Below, in pieces: positions 1 to 8,938 of a DNA stretch of 28,632 nt (position 1 is the first letter of the stretch; each line of letters begins with the position of its first letter). Both the position numbers and the translations under genes were made by a program. The notes beneath the pieces are model-generated. The model saw nothing but the letters and a program-made list of their open reading frames with translations, searched no databases and was not told the origin of the DNA. Origin of the DNA: Acanthamoeba lenticulata (lineage: Eukaryota > Discosea > Longamoebia > Acanthamoebidae); assembly GCA_002179805.1 (NCBI GenBank), contig NAVB01001212.1, positions 1 to 28,632 on the forward strand, read 5' to 3'.

Positions 1-687
1 ATCGTTGTGGAGGGACTGCAGGACAAGGGCCCGAACGTCCTGCTCCCAGGCCTCGGCGTTCAGCCAGAGGCCATTGCTCTGGTGGCCGTCGGCGTGGATG
101 ATCGTGGCCGCGCCCTGTGGTCGGCCGTCGCACCACTGGCTGACGAGCTGGTCGCCGTTGGGGAAGAGGAAGACGCCGTGGCCGTGGCGCTTGCCCGCAC
201 GCCAGCCGCCCAAGTACTTGGCTCCGCTGCGCCACTCCATGAAGCCGTTGCCCTCCTTCTGGCCGGCCACCCAGGGCCCGAAGTAGCACAGCCTGCCGTG
301 CTTGTCGTCGGCCCCGTAGGTCATCCGGCCCATGCCTTCGCGCTGGCCCGCGACCCACTCGCCTGCGTAGAACTTGCCCGCCTTGGTGGCTCGCCTTTTG
401 TTGGGCGAAGAGGAGGTCGGGTAGAACATGGTGCCCTTGCCGTGGATCTGGTCGGCGCACCAGTCACCGGTGTACGTGCGACCGTCGGCCCAGGTCATGA
501 TGCCCTCGCCCTCTTTCTGGCCGTGGCGGAACTCGCCCTGGTAGGTGGCGCGGCCGCTGGCGTCGCTGCTCGCGTAGAACAACTTGCCCTTTCCGTGCGC
601 CTGGTTCGCCTTCATTTCGCCCAAGTAGCGGTCGCGCTTGCTCACCTTCTTGTTCACCGCCTTGCTGTTGCTGTTCTTGTTGCCCAT
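1..687 (-). CDS. MORN-repeat protein, 3' end cut by window edge
   Basis: Reading the minus strand from the ATG at 687 gives 229 codons with no stop before the window edge, so the C terminus is missing. From residue 21 the protein is almost entirely MORN repeats, about seven copies of the Y-x-G-x-W-x-x-G-x-x-H/E-G-x-G pattern, for example YTGDWCADQIHGKG and YLGGWRAGKRHGHG. MORN repeats form beta-hairpin arrays that bind membranes or act as scaffolds. The N terminus is MGNKNS, a good N-myristoylation signal (Gly2, Ser6), followed by a lysine-rich stretch, so lipid anchoring is plausible (inference). No catalytic domain is visible in the part present; one could lie in the missing C terminus. No intron is needed. 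The last repeats (near position 90 and below) are more degenerate. Confidence 0.9.
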   Translation of the reverse strand, partial: MGNKNSNSKAVNKKVSKRDRYLGEMKANQAHGKGKLFYASSDASGRATYQGEFRHGQKEGEGIMTWADGRTYTGDWCADQIHGKGTMFYPTSSSPNKRRATKAGKFYAGEWVAGQREGMGRMTYGADDKHGRLCYFGPWVAGQKEGNGFMEWRSGAKYLGGWRAGKRHGHGVFLFPNGDQLVSQWCDGRPQGAATIIHADGHQSNGLWLNAEAWEQDVRALVLQSLHND

Positions 688-996
688 GTTTCTGTGTGAG
701 TTAGGCTTGGTTGCGGTTGCTGTTGCTGCTGTTGCAGTGGTTGATGAGAATAGACGGCCGGCGGCCGCCCATTATGTACTCGGTCATCCTTCCCTTGTCG
801 TGCCATGCTTGACCTCGTCTTGCTGCTTGACACTTTAGCGTCGACATCTTGGTCACGTGATCTGGCGCCAGACGCTGACATGCAACACGCCAGCGCTTAC
901 CAAAAAGAGAGACGCAGGCAAACGAAAGGCAAGTCCGCAAGAAAGACAAAAGCGTGTGTATTGTGTTCACATGAAGAAGAAGGAGAAGAAGCCTGT
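688..996. other. intergenic: SBDS 3' flank and MORN gene promoter
   Basis: Both flanking genes are on the minus strand, so this 309-base gap must hold the SBDS 3' end and the promoter of the MORN gene. It contains a CTG/TTG-rich tract near 711-740. I see no convincing TATA box and no coding sequence; the ORFs here look like chance ORFs. Confidence 0.5.
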
Positions 997-1764
997 CTAC
1001 TCGAGGTTGGTTTCGCCCTCAGAGTGCACGATGAGGGTGAGGACCTCGACGGAACCGGCCTCGTTCGTGTGCTTCTTAATGGTCTCCTCGACGTAGCGGA
1101 AGTTGCTGGGGTCGATAAGAATGACGATGTCTCGCTTCTCGCCACTCTTGTCCTCACGCTCGATCTTCTGGATCTCGTTCTGCAGCTCGGCCTTGACCTT
1201 CTCGACGTCACCCTCGGGCAGGGTCATCTTCATTCTCATGGGCGCGCGGGCGATCGGGAAGTCAGACTTCTCGCGCAGCAGCCGGATCACCTCGAGCGCC
1301 TGCTGCTTGGGGCTCTTGCCCGCCTTCACTGAGTAGTGTATGTCCTTCATCGCCTTTTCCACCATGCCCACCGTGAGCGGTCGGCCGGTCTCAGGATTGA
1401 TGCACTTCTCGACAACGATCTGCGCTATGTCCTTGAACGAGTTGTCGAGTTGAAGCTTGCGCTCCTCGGTCGAGACCTGAATCTCGCCCTTGTCGAGGAT
1501 CATTTGAATAATCTTCTCCTGATCCGTAGTGTTAAAGGCCTTCGAGAGCTCAGCCTTCTTGGCGATGACACCCTTGCCCACGTTGGTGAAGATGGTAGGC
1601 GTCTGCAGGACCTCATCGAGATCGGTGGTGATCTTTTTTCGCCATTCGATGACCTTGTTCTTGTAGCAGGCAACTTCGAATCGTTTGCCGTTCTTTTGCA
1701 GGCGCACCACCGCGACGTTCGTAAATCGCACTTGGTTAACGGGTGTGAAAATCTTTCCACTCAT
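997..1764 (-). CDS. SBDS: SBDS ribosome maturation protein
   Basis: One uninterrupted exon encodes 255 residues, close to the roughly 250 of animal SBDS. The N terminus (IFTPVNQVRFTNVAVVRL) and the following KNGKRFEVACYKNKVIEWR segment are typical of SBDS domain I. The central helical domain (QALEVIRLLREK, then FPIARAPMRMKMTLP) and the C-terminal ferredoxin-like domain are also present. Known role of the family: with the GTPase EFL1 it releases eIF6/Tif6 from pre-60S subunits in the cytoplasm, allowing subunits to join. It is one of the few intronless genes in this window. Its start codon lies 286 bases from the divergent SKA2-like start, so they probably share a promoter region. Confidence 0.97.
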   Translation of the reverse strand: MSGKIFTPVNQVRFTNVAVVRLQKNGKRFEVACYKNKVIEWRKKITTDLDEVLQTPTIFTNVGKGVIAKKAELSKAFNTTDQEKIIQMILDKGEIQVSTEERKLQLDNSFKDIAQIVVEKCINPETGRPLTVGMVEKAMKDIHYSVKAGKSPKQQALEVIRLLREKSDFPIARAPMRMKMTLPEGDVEKVKAELQNEIQKIEREDKSGEKRDIVILIDPSNFRYVEETIKKHTNEAGSVEVLTLIVHSEGETNLE

Positions 1765-1972
1765 TGTTGATTCGGGCGATTAATTGGCAAAATTTATGTG
1801 CAGGAGATGTGATGTACAACAGAGGAAGAAGTGCGAGTGGAAGGGAAAATGAAGATGCGCAAGTGAACGAGAGCTGAAGGTATGTGGTGGGGCTGAATGG
1901 AGATGAGAAAATGAGCAGACGATCTAGTTTTCCGTGCCAAACGAAACCAGAAAGAAATATGAAAATGAAGGC

Positions 1973-1980
1973 GCGCCAAA
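1973..1980 (-). promoter_or_regulatory. second E2F-like half-site
   Basis: GCGCCAAA on the plus strand is TTTGGCGC on the minus strand, a consensus E2F half-site, 26 bases upstream of the palindrome at 2007. Two E2F-like sites close together make chance less likely than either alone. Confidence 0.4.
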
Positions 1981-2006
1981 CCGCACCATTTCCGGGCATG
2001 AGCAGG

Positions 2007-2018
2007 TTTCCCGCCAAA
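2007..2018. promoter_or_regulatory. E2F/DP-like palindromic site
   Basis: The sequence TTTCCCGCCAAA matches the classic palindromic E2F site (TTTSSCGC readable on both strands). It lies about 32 bases before the ATG at 2051 of the SKA2-like gene. E2F/DP factors drive G1/S and mitotic genes in animals, plants and amoebae. Function here is inferred from the motif and from the nature of the neighbouring gene. Confidence 0.55.
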
Positions 2019-2050
2019 AGTGCTCGCCACAAGATTGTAGTTCCTACAAG

Positions 2051-2761
2051 ATGATGGATCCTCAATCACAGGTACCGATACTCCAACCATTTTCGCACTT
2101 CTTGATTTAACGTGAAGCTTTCTCTCTAGCTCGAGAAAGCTGCAACAGACCTGAATACCGGTAAGCCTCCTGCTTCGTGTTCCCTCCTCCGTCGTTTTGA
2201 GTGGTTGTTGACGCAACAACGCCACTAGTAATGCACATCCTGCGCACTGAGTACGCACAAAAGTTTGAAGCTTCAGGCAACCCAAACGTACGCACTTTCT
2301 CGTACCCTTTGCACGTTCCTCGCCTAACCTGCTCTGTCTCGCAGCTCAATCCCATGAAGTTGTTGCAACGGCTGGAGCGCATTCAAGAGGACCTCCCACG
2401 ACTCAAGGAGGACTGCCTCACGGTTTGCACTGAGAAGCGAGTACGCAAGCAAAGTCGCACTTACCTTGTTCCTTTCTTTCTGAACTCACCTTTGTATCAT
2501 CTTCACCAGAACCTCATCGAGTCGAGCAAGAAGACGCTGCTCGACACGAGACAAAGACTCTTGGACATGAACAGGAACATTGGCCTGGAAAGTCCCGATG
2601 ACCAACTCGACGGCATCTATCAGGTATCCACGCCATGCCCATCTCCTCCTCATCTCAAGCCCGCTAAGTCAGGTATCGTGCAGGACTTTAATGAAATGGC
2701 AGCCATGTGCAACGACCAGATCACAGAAATGATCCCCTTGTTCTCCTCTGCCCCGAGCTAA
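2051..2761 (+). CDS. SKA2: SKA2-like spindle and kinetochore-associated protein
   Basis: Six exons (2051-2071, 2130-2160, 2229-2287, 2345-2440, 2510-2623, 2684-2761) join in frame to give 132 residues, near the 121 of human SKA2. All introns are GT-AG. The protein is all helical with coiled-coil character. Key similarity: LEKAATDLNTVMHILRTEY, then NPMKLLQRLERI, then a helix ending in LLDMNRNIGLE. These line up in order and spacing with the human SKA2 pattern, including the conserved N-P-x-x-L-L motif. SKA2 forms the SKA complex with SKA1 and SKA3, which couples kinetochores to microtubules. No SKA1 or SKA3 is in the window. A Mediator-type helical subunit was considered and fits less well. 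The gene would be missed by ORF finding because its largest exon is only 114 bases. Confidence 0.72.
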
Positions 2762-2930
2762 TGCGATGCCTACACGCCACTCCAACTTCTCTCTGCTGTA
2801 CATAGAACTATTGTTTGCAAAACCAAGAATCCTGTCTTGAGCACTTTGCTACTTTCCTGTCTCTGTTGCTTCATCATGGGCTCGTGTCGCCAGCAAGTCA
2901 AGGCCAGCCTGACCAAGAAGTAGCGCATTG

Positions 2931-2938
2931 TATAAAGG
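2931..2938 (+). promoter_or_regulatory. TATA box of the TDP1 gene
   Basis: TATAAAGG lies 31 bases before the ATG at 2969, in the gap between the SKA2-like stop (2761) and the TDP1 start. This leaves room for a very short 5' UTR, as is common in compact amoeba genomes. Confidence 0.6.
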
Positions 2939-2968
2939 CGACCTATTTCACTTCACCTGCCGCTCTGC

Positions 2969-5683
2969 ATGGACGCGCCGTCTCCTCGGGTGTTGGTCCT
3001 CGTTCATGAGGGCGCAGCAAGCGATGGCGCAGCAGAAGAGGTGCCTCGAATCTTGCGGCTAAGCGAGCCCATCGTGTTGGGTCGCGGCTCTATTCCAGGG
3101 ATTACCGACAAGTATCCCTCCCCCCCTCTCAAGATCAAATCTTGTGACGATTTGAATCAGAACTGACGTAGCATTCGCACAAAGGCGTGTGAGTCGACAG
3201 CAGGTGGAGCTCGTGCCTCATCCATCGTCGCGCTCCGTCACCGTCACGCTGGTACGGCCAAGAACAAGTGTGCCTGAAAGTCCTCCTGCGCTTCTTCCTC
3301 ACCGTTGAGGTGCGGTCGCAGAGAGGCGTGAACCCGTCGGTCGTGCGAGCCGCGGGCTCGAGCGAAGGCGAGATCGTGCTCGCGCGCAAGGGCGATGCGG
3401 CTGAGATGGCGTACGTCCAGCTATGATCACGTCTTCTTGTTCGCTAGTTGCAGTTGACCTCTTACGAACGTACGGGCGATGCCAGCGTGGGCGACGTGCT
3501 TTGCCTGCTCGCACCTGCCGTCCACTGCTTCCGGCTCGCCGTTGGCGAAGAGGAGGCCGAGCCCCAGGCGCGCCTCGGTGTCTCGCCACTGAAGCGGCCC
3601 AGCGCAACTGGAGATGCGGCCCTTGCGCTGAAGTCGGGCGACTCCAAAGCCAACGACGACACCACCGCCGCGCTTCAAAAGCGCCGCCGCGTGCAGGACG
3701 AACCGGGCAAGGAGCGGTTGGTTCCGCTCGAGTTCACCTTTGGCGAGCACGGCGCCACCGTAACGGTGGTCGACCTCACGGCCGACGCGGCCTCGGACAC
3801 AGCGGCGCCTCTGGAGCCCGACGAGGCCGTGCAGCGTGTGCTCGGCGTGCTCCCGCACCTGCAGGTCGACCTCGTCCGCCGCGTGCTGGCCGGGCTCGGC
3901 TGGAACGTCGAAGCGGCCATCGACCGCCTCCTGGGCTCCACCACAGGCGACCACCAAAAAGACAACACCGACGTCGACATCGACGTCGCCGCTGCCGACG
4001 AGGCCCTGGCGGGCGAGCTGGTGGCAGCCAACACGTTCCCCAATGCCGAGCCCTTCTTCCGGCTGAACTGGCTGCCGGGCCTCCCGGCCGAGGCCAACGC
4101 CGGCACGATCCGCCTGCGCGAGATCATCCCCGTGCGGCACCCGTCCAGTCCCCACAAGGACTCTGAACTCGCCCTCATAGTCTCTTGCTTGTTTGTGTTT
4201 GTGTTTGTTGGCGCAGGAAAACGTGGAGCGGGCCGTGATCGTGACGTACCAGGTCGACATGGATTGGCTCATGCGCCGCTGCCCCGTCCTGACGCGCGTC
4301 CCCTGGTCCCTCGTCCACGGCGAGCGCCACCTGGGCGTGTTGCCCCACCCGCCGCCGCCCAACGTGCACTACCACAAGCCGTGGGTGCTGGACTATGGCT
4401 GCCACCACGGCAAGATGATGCTCCTCTTCTGGGCCGGCACGCTGCGGGTGGCCATCACGACGGCCAACCTCATCGCCAAGGACTACGAGCGGAAGACGCA
4501 GGGCATCTGGCTGCAGGACTTCCCCTTGAAGAAGAAGGAGACGGCCAAGAGGAAGGAGGAGGAAAAGGAGGAAGACGTGCCGACGCGCCAGCTTGCGCAG
4601 GACTTTGAGGACACGCTGGTGGACTACCTGAGCCGCATGGGCAATGAGCGGCAGCTCGGCTTCCGGCCGGCCGAGCTCCGCGCCTATGACTTTGGCGCCG
4701 TGCGCGTTGCGCTCGTCACCAGCGTGCCCGGCTATCACCAGCGTACGTTGGTTTCACGCTGCAGCGCGTTCATCGTTCCTCTGTTGTGTCGCGCTCACGC
4801 ACACGCACTCGCGCAGGGCCCCATCTCGAGCGCTACGGTCACATGCGCCTGCGGCGCCTCCTCGCGCGAGCCGAGCTACCGGCCGCCATCGAAGAGCGGT
4901 CGTCGGTCGCGTGCCAATTCTCATCGGTCGGCTCGCTCACCCCGGCTTGGGTCCACGACGAGTTCGGCCGTAGCCTCATGACCTCGGCGGCTACCGCCAC
5001 CAACAAGGACGTCGACGTTGAGCTCGTGTGGCCAACGGTCGACTACGTGCGGAACTCGATCGACGGCTACGCCGCCGGCGGCTCGCTTTGCTTTGGGGCG
5101 AGCAACCGAAAGGACTTTATGACGCCGCTGTTCCGGCAGTACCGGGCCATGCAGCCGGGCCGGGCCAGGATCACGCCCCACATCAAGTGCTTCACGCGGC
5201 ATCGCGACGCGCATCTGGCCTGGTGCCACATCCACACACGCACACGCATATCGTCCATTGCCCCGTGCTTGACGCTGACACGATGATGATGGGCCGCGCA
5301 TGCACAGGGTGTGCCTGACGAGTGCCAACCTGTCCAAGGCCGCGTGGGGCGCGCTGCAAAAGGGCGACTCGCAGCTCATGATCCGCAACTACGAGATCGG
5401 CGTCTTCTTCCTGCCCGCCCACTTTGACGCCCGCGCCTTTGTCGCCGGCCCCGCGCCGGACGTGCGCGCCGCCTCGGGTGCGTCTTTGGAAGCCGCTCAC
5501 TTGCTCGCGCGTGACTCATGCGCTCCTCTCTCGGCGCGCGCGGCGCAAACACAAGGCACGGTGGTGATGCCGCTGCCCTACAGGATCGAGCCGCTGGCGC
5601 CGTACGGGCCCGACGACCGGCCTTGGGTGTGGGACTTGCCCTACCCCGAGCCCGATGCGCTGGGCCAGACGCGAGGCGTGTAG
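2969..5683 (+). CDS. TDP1: tyrosyl-DNA phosphodiesterase 1 with FHA and CUE/UBA-like domains
   Basis: Exons: 2969-3111, 3185-3251, 3310-3414, 3448 (or 3454)-4131, 4217-4742, 4817-5222, 5308-5477, 5556-5683; about 742 residues. N terminus: a PNKP/aprataxin-type FHA domain with GRGSIPGITDKRVSRQQVEL across the first splice and RGVNPS in exon 3. Residues about 230-268 form a CUE/UBA-like three-helix module. The rest is TDP1. The first HxK motif is in CHHGKMMLL with NLIAKDYERKTQGIWL downstream; the second is PHIKCFTR, followed by VCLTSANLSKAAWG and DRPWVWDLPYP. Both catalytic His/Lys pairs are intact. TDP1 removes topoisomerase I peptides from DNA 3' ends. The FHA domain probably recruits it to phosphorylated repair partners (inference). 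The exon 3/4 border is uncertain: the simplest intron is only 33-39 nt, or a donor at 3376 could be used. Confidence 0.93.
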
Positions 5684-5744
5684 CAAAATCAAATACAAAA
5701 TACAAAATAAAATAAATAAATGATAACATAAAAATACATCATTT

Positions 5745-7895
5745 TCATGCGGTCAAAGAGAAGCAGCCAAGGAGGAAGCTGGCGACACGCTCAGGCGGCA
5801 GGAAGTAGCGGGCCAGCGTCTCGATGTAGCGGAGCAGAAGAAGTTCACGCACGCTGCCTTCATCGTCATCATCGTCCACTTGGGCCAGGAGGTCCACTAC
5901 GACGTGCAGCGCGCCGCGCTCGAGCCGCTCGTGTAGCGTGGCGGACTTGGCCCAGGTCGTCAGCCGTCGGCGCTCGCCCTTGTCCAGCCCCGCCTTCTTG
6001 GCTTCCGCCACGAGCTCGCATGAGTCGCGGGCCGCTTCTCGGCCAAACAGAGGAGCGTAAGAGCGCGCGGCGAAGCGTGCGACAAAGTCCTCGGCGGGCA
6101 CGACGACAGCATTGTCATTGTCGTGGTTGTCGTTGTCAGCGGCGAGGAGTCCCTCGGCTTGCAGGTGTACCCGCGCCAGAGCAAGGATGTACTTGCGTAG
6201 GGCGATACGCATCTGGACGTCGCTCCAGTACTCATCGAATGGGACTGCCGTTCTGTACTCGAGCTCGTTGAAGATGTCCTCTTCCTGCATGTGTGGACAC
6301 ATTAAAACAGAGAAAGACTGAGTTTGTTGCACAATGGCTTCGAGCCAAGGCGCACGCCTCGACCTTGGAGGTGGACCACATGTTGACGGAGATGCTGTCC
6401 GACGAGGTGGCCATCACGCGGTGGAACCAGAACGGCGGGAGGTAGAGCACGTCGCCCGGGCTCAGGTCGGCCTGCATGCTGGTAAGCGATCTAGATAGAA
6501 ACTGGTTCTATCGTGCGAGCGTTCTGGCTGGCACAACACACACCTGAAAGCCCGTGATGTTGCGGTCAAAGCTGGGGAAGAGGGCGGAAGGCTCGGCCTG
6601 GTGGAAGTCCACTTGCGACTGCCGCCGCGATGGATGCAGCTCGGGGAACAGGTGCAGCTTGGCATGCTCCGACGGAGGCGACAGGACGAACGACTTGGTG
6701 CCGTGAACCTGACGGATGCATATTTGAGAGGCAAAAGGCAAAAGGATACGACACGGTGGATTCCCGGGTGGTGGCCCACCCCAGTACTAACACCGCCTGG
6801 CGCAGCTTAACTTCGCTGTTCGGATGGGAAGCGGTGCTTTCTGCGCAGTATGGCCGTATCCAACATCAATCGAGCCTCTTTAGGACCAGAACGCGTACCT
6901 GCACGTAGAGGTTGTGTGAGCAGTCGTAATGCGTCTGGGCGGTCACACCGGCGGTGCCCATCCACAGGTTGACGTCGTGCCGGCCTGGTTCGAGCTTGTT
7001 CGAGTAGACGTCGTCGTCTTTGTCGTCGTTGTTGCCGTCGGCGCGCCACTCGCGCGGGACCGCCAGAAAGTCGACTGGGTCGAGGTCGGCCGCCAGCTCA
7101 GGAAACGTGGCCAACGGGCAGCTGAGGTACATGTAGCTGTCGCCAACGTGGTCTGCATGGCCGCCGGTGCCCTCTGGAGCTGTGGCCCCAAAGCGGTCCA
7201 CGCCGACGAGGACATGCGAGGCGTTGTCTTGGGCAAAGGCCATGTCGCCACTTGGCTCAGGAGCCGAATCGTGCATGACGTGTGGGTCGTCTTCTTGGGT
7301 GGCCGCGGCGAAGGCGGCCTTCGGCAGGGCCTCGTGCCAAAAGTCGCAGAGAGAACGTCGGGTCTTGGCGTGAGGCGGCCGCCAGCCGAGAGCCTCCACC
7401 TGCGCGAGCGGCGCCTCTTCGGTGTACCACGTGAAGACTCGAGCCCTTGGCCCGCACACGCGCCAGTGAGCCAAGGCCACACCTACAAAGTGGGACGTCG
7501 TACGAGTGCTGGAAGACGGGCACGCTCTTGGTGAGGATGCCCTCCGAGCCGCGACCGAGGCTGCAAAAGTGGCGAGGCGTCCAGAGGCCAAGGGCGCGCC
7601 AGCGGCGGACGGCCTCGACGTTGGTGAGCACCACCGGCCGGCGGGCCCGCGCTAACGCGGCTGCATCAATCGACGCTGCATCCACTCGCTCGACGCTGCC
7701 TGCACTCGTCCGTTTTCCACGATGGTCATCACTGCTGTGGTGGAGCGCCGGGGGGGGGGGAGGCGTGCCTTTGAGGGAGTAGCCCCGAGTCAACTCCTGC
7801 AGCAGTTGCTGCTGGTGAGCCACGTGCACGTCAGCACTTGCGCGCACCAGCACGACAGCCAGAACGAGCAGCGGCACCAGCCACCTGTTGCCCAT
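5745..7895 (-). CDS. secretory-pathway JmjC/cupin-8 family oxygenase
   Basis: Exons on the minus strand (7895-7504, 7445-6899, 6708-6544, 6471-6364, 6284-5745) give 583 residues. The ATG at 7895 starts a signal peptide (MGNRWLVPLLVLAVVLVRASA), so the product should enter the ER. The fold is cupin-8/JmjC: RPVVLTNVEAVRRW opening strand, HYD motif with His303 and Asp305 as Fe(II) ligands, then VHGTKSFVLSPP and LPPFWFHRVMA supplying the third ligand His385. The Fe-binding triad is complete, so a 2-oxoglutarate-dependent hydroxylase is likely; its substrate is unknown. The C-terminal 180 residues are helical and unassigned. Intron 2 (6709-6898) carries a 5S rRNA gene. The first intron (7446-7503) was placed so that VPVFQHS joins ARVFTWYTEEAPL, which restores the family pattern. 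Confidence 0.85.
6740..6743 (-). terminator. Pol III terminator of the 5S gene
   Basis: Four T residues on the minus strand directly follow the 5S 3' end, the minimal RNA polymerase III stop. A second TTTT follows at 6733-6736 and could act as backup. Both sit upstream of the host intron's 3' splice site at 6709. Confidence 0.8.
6744..6861 (-). rRNA. 5S ribosomal RNA, complete, inside a JmjC-gene intron
   Basis: Reading minus from 6861, the sequence begins GGATACGGCCATACTGCGCA and ends GTGTCGTATCC at 6744, about 118-119 nt. The ends pair as helix I (nine pairs, one G-U). It contains the conserved CCGAACAGCGAAGTTAAGC core that overlaps the internal TFIIIA promoter, and a GGGTGG/CCACCC hairpin. 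It is followed by TTTT. The whole gene lies in intron 6709-6898 of the JmjC gene, on the same strand. From memory it is very close to Acanthamoeba 5S; the tetraloop GCCA and the G-U pair in helix I may be departures from the main copy. 5S genes are known to be dispersed in some protists. Confidence 0.96.
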
Positions 7896-7975
7896 ATGTA
7901 CAAGCGTTAACAAGAGGAAATAGTTAATAAAACACAAAAATAAATTAAACTCAAGACGAAAAGAACTGCACAAAG

Positions 7976-8877
7976 ATGGAGTCTGGAGGACCGGCCGTGC
8001 AAGCAGGCAGTCCGTTCAAGTTGCACTTTGTTCGGATGGCGCACTACCATCGCTGGGGTACGGAGCTCTTTGGCTGCCGGCAGGCTCTTGTGCTGCACAG
8101 AATAACCACTTGGTTTGGGCTGGGCGCAGCGCTGGAGAAGGTGCTGGCGGTTGTGGACAACATCCCCGACGAGGCCTATCGAAAGGAAACCGGCCTCTTC
8201 TTCAAGTCCCTCCATTCGACCCTCAATCGTACTTTTGGGGCCATCAGCCACCGCTCCCGCACTACGACGCTGATGCGGACGTGGGGGAGGGGGATGCAGA
8301 CATCCTGCTGGCCGACAAGCTGTGGTACGGCCGCTTTGTGGGCCAACAAATCACCATCACGGGGCTCGACCAGGAGCTCCATGCTGACCGCTGCGACCTT
8401 AAGGCCAGCCTCCTGCGCCAGGTCCGCCCGCGCACCCGCTTGATAAACCCACCTTGCGCTGCATTGCAGGTCACTGATCAGGCGTCACGCAGGCCGAGAG
8501 CTGGATCGAGTTTATCGAGACGCTCTCGGACGACGAGCTGCAGGGCGAGTTCACCTACCGAGACACCCGGGGCCACAATTTGACGCGTGTGCGCGGCGAG
8601 GTGCTCGACCACGTCTTCAACCAGTACGTACCTGCTGTCATCATGCCGAGCATCAGTTCCTGACGGTCCCGCTGCAGTGGCACACACCATCGAGGCCAGA
8701 TCAGCGCGGTGATCACGCAGCTGGGCTATGGTATGGCTCTCCCTCGAAGTTGTGATCATTTGCCCCAGAGTGTCGCTGAGGCCTTTCTCCTCAGAGTGGC
8801 CCTCGATCGACCTGCTCTACTTCCTCCCCGTGTGGCGCACGACAGCGGTCTCGGAACGGCCCACGTTGAAGAAGTAA
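7976..8877 (+). CDS. DinB/YfiT-like family protein
   Basis: Exons 7976-8228, 8300-8421, 8493-8623, 8678-8730, 8795-8877 give 213 residues. The DinB four-helix pattern is clear: MAHYHRWGTELF, then SLHSTLNHILLADKLWYGRF formed across the first intron, then AESWIEF, then HVFNHGTHHRGQ formed across intron 3, and EWPSIDLLYFLP at the end. The His of TLNH and the pair in THHRGQ are the usual metal ligands, so a metal-dependent transferase or hydrolase is possible. The reaction is unknown. Residues after ELF include about 19 extra (57 nt) not typical of the family; these could be a retained or GC-donor intron. The family is known mainly from bacteria, so an old transfer that later gained introns is likely. 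The gene is divergent from the JmjC gene, 80 bases away. Confidence 0.82.
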
Positions 8878-8938
8878 ATCGACTTATTATTCTTATTCTG
8901 TACAAAAAAGCTGCGCTACGTCAACAACAAGAAGCGGT

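Larger units (their letters stand above)
1765..2050. promoter_or_regulatory. divergent promoter between SBDS and SKA2-like gene
   Basis: This 286-base gap separates two head-to-head start codons and so should drive both genes. No TATA box is evident. The half nearest the SKA2-like gene contains two E2F-like motifs, listed separately. The half nearest SBDS is A/G-rich on the plus strand (T/C-rich in SBDS sense), as expected for a TATA-less start region. Confidence 0.55.

Noticed and set aside
7..699. Long plus-strand ORF opposite the MORN gene
   Set aside because: Low-complexity Ala/Val/Leu product; the minus strand gives clear MORN repeats, so this is an antisense shadow.
2051..2761. Mediator subunit MED29-like protein
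   Set aside because: Helical pattern is loosely similar, but the order and spacing of motifs fit SKA2 better.
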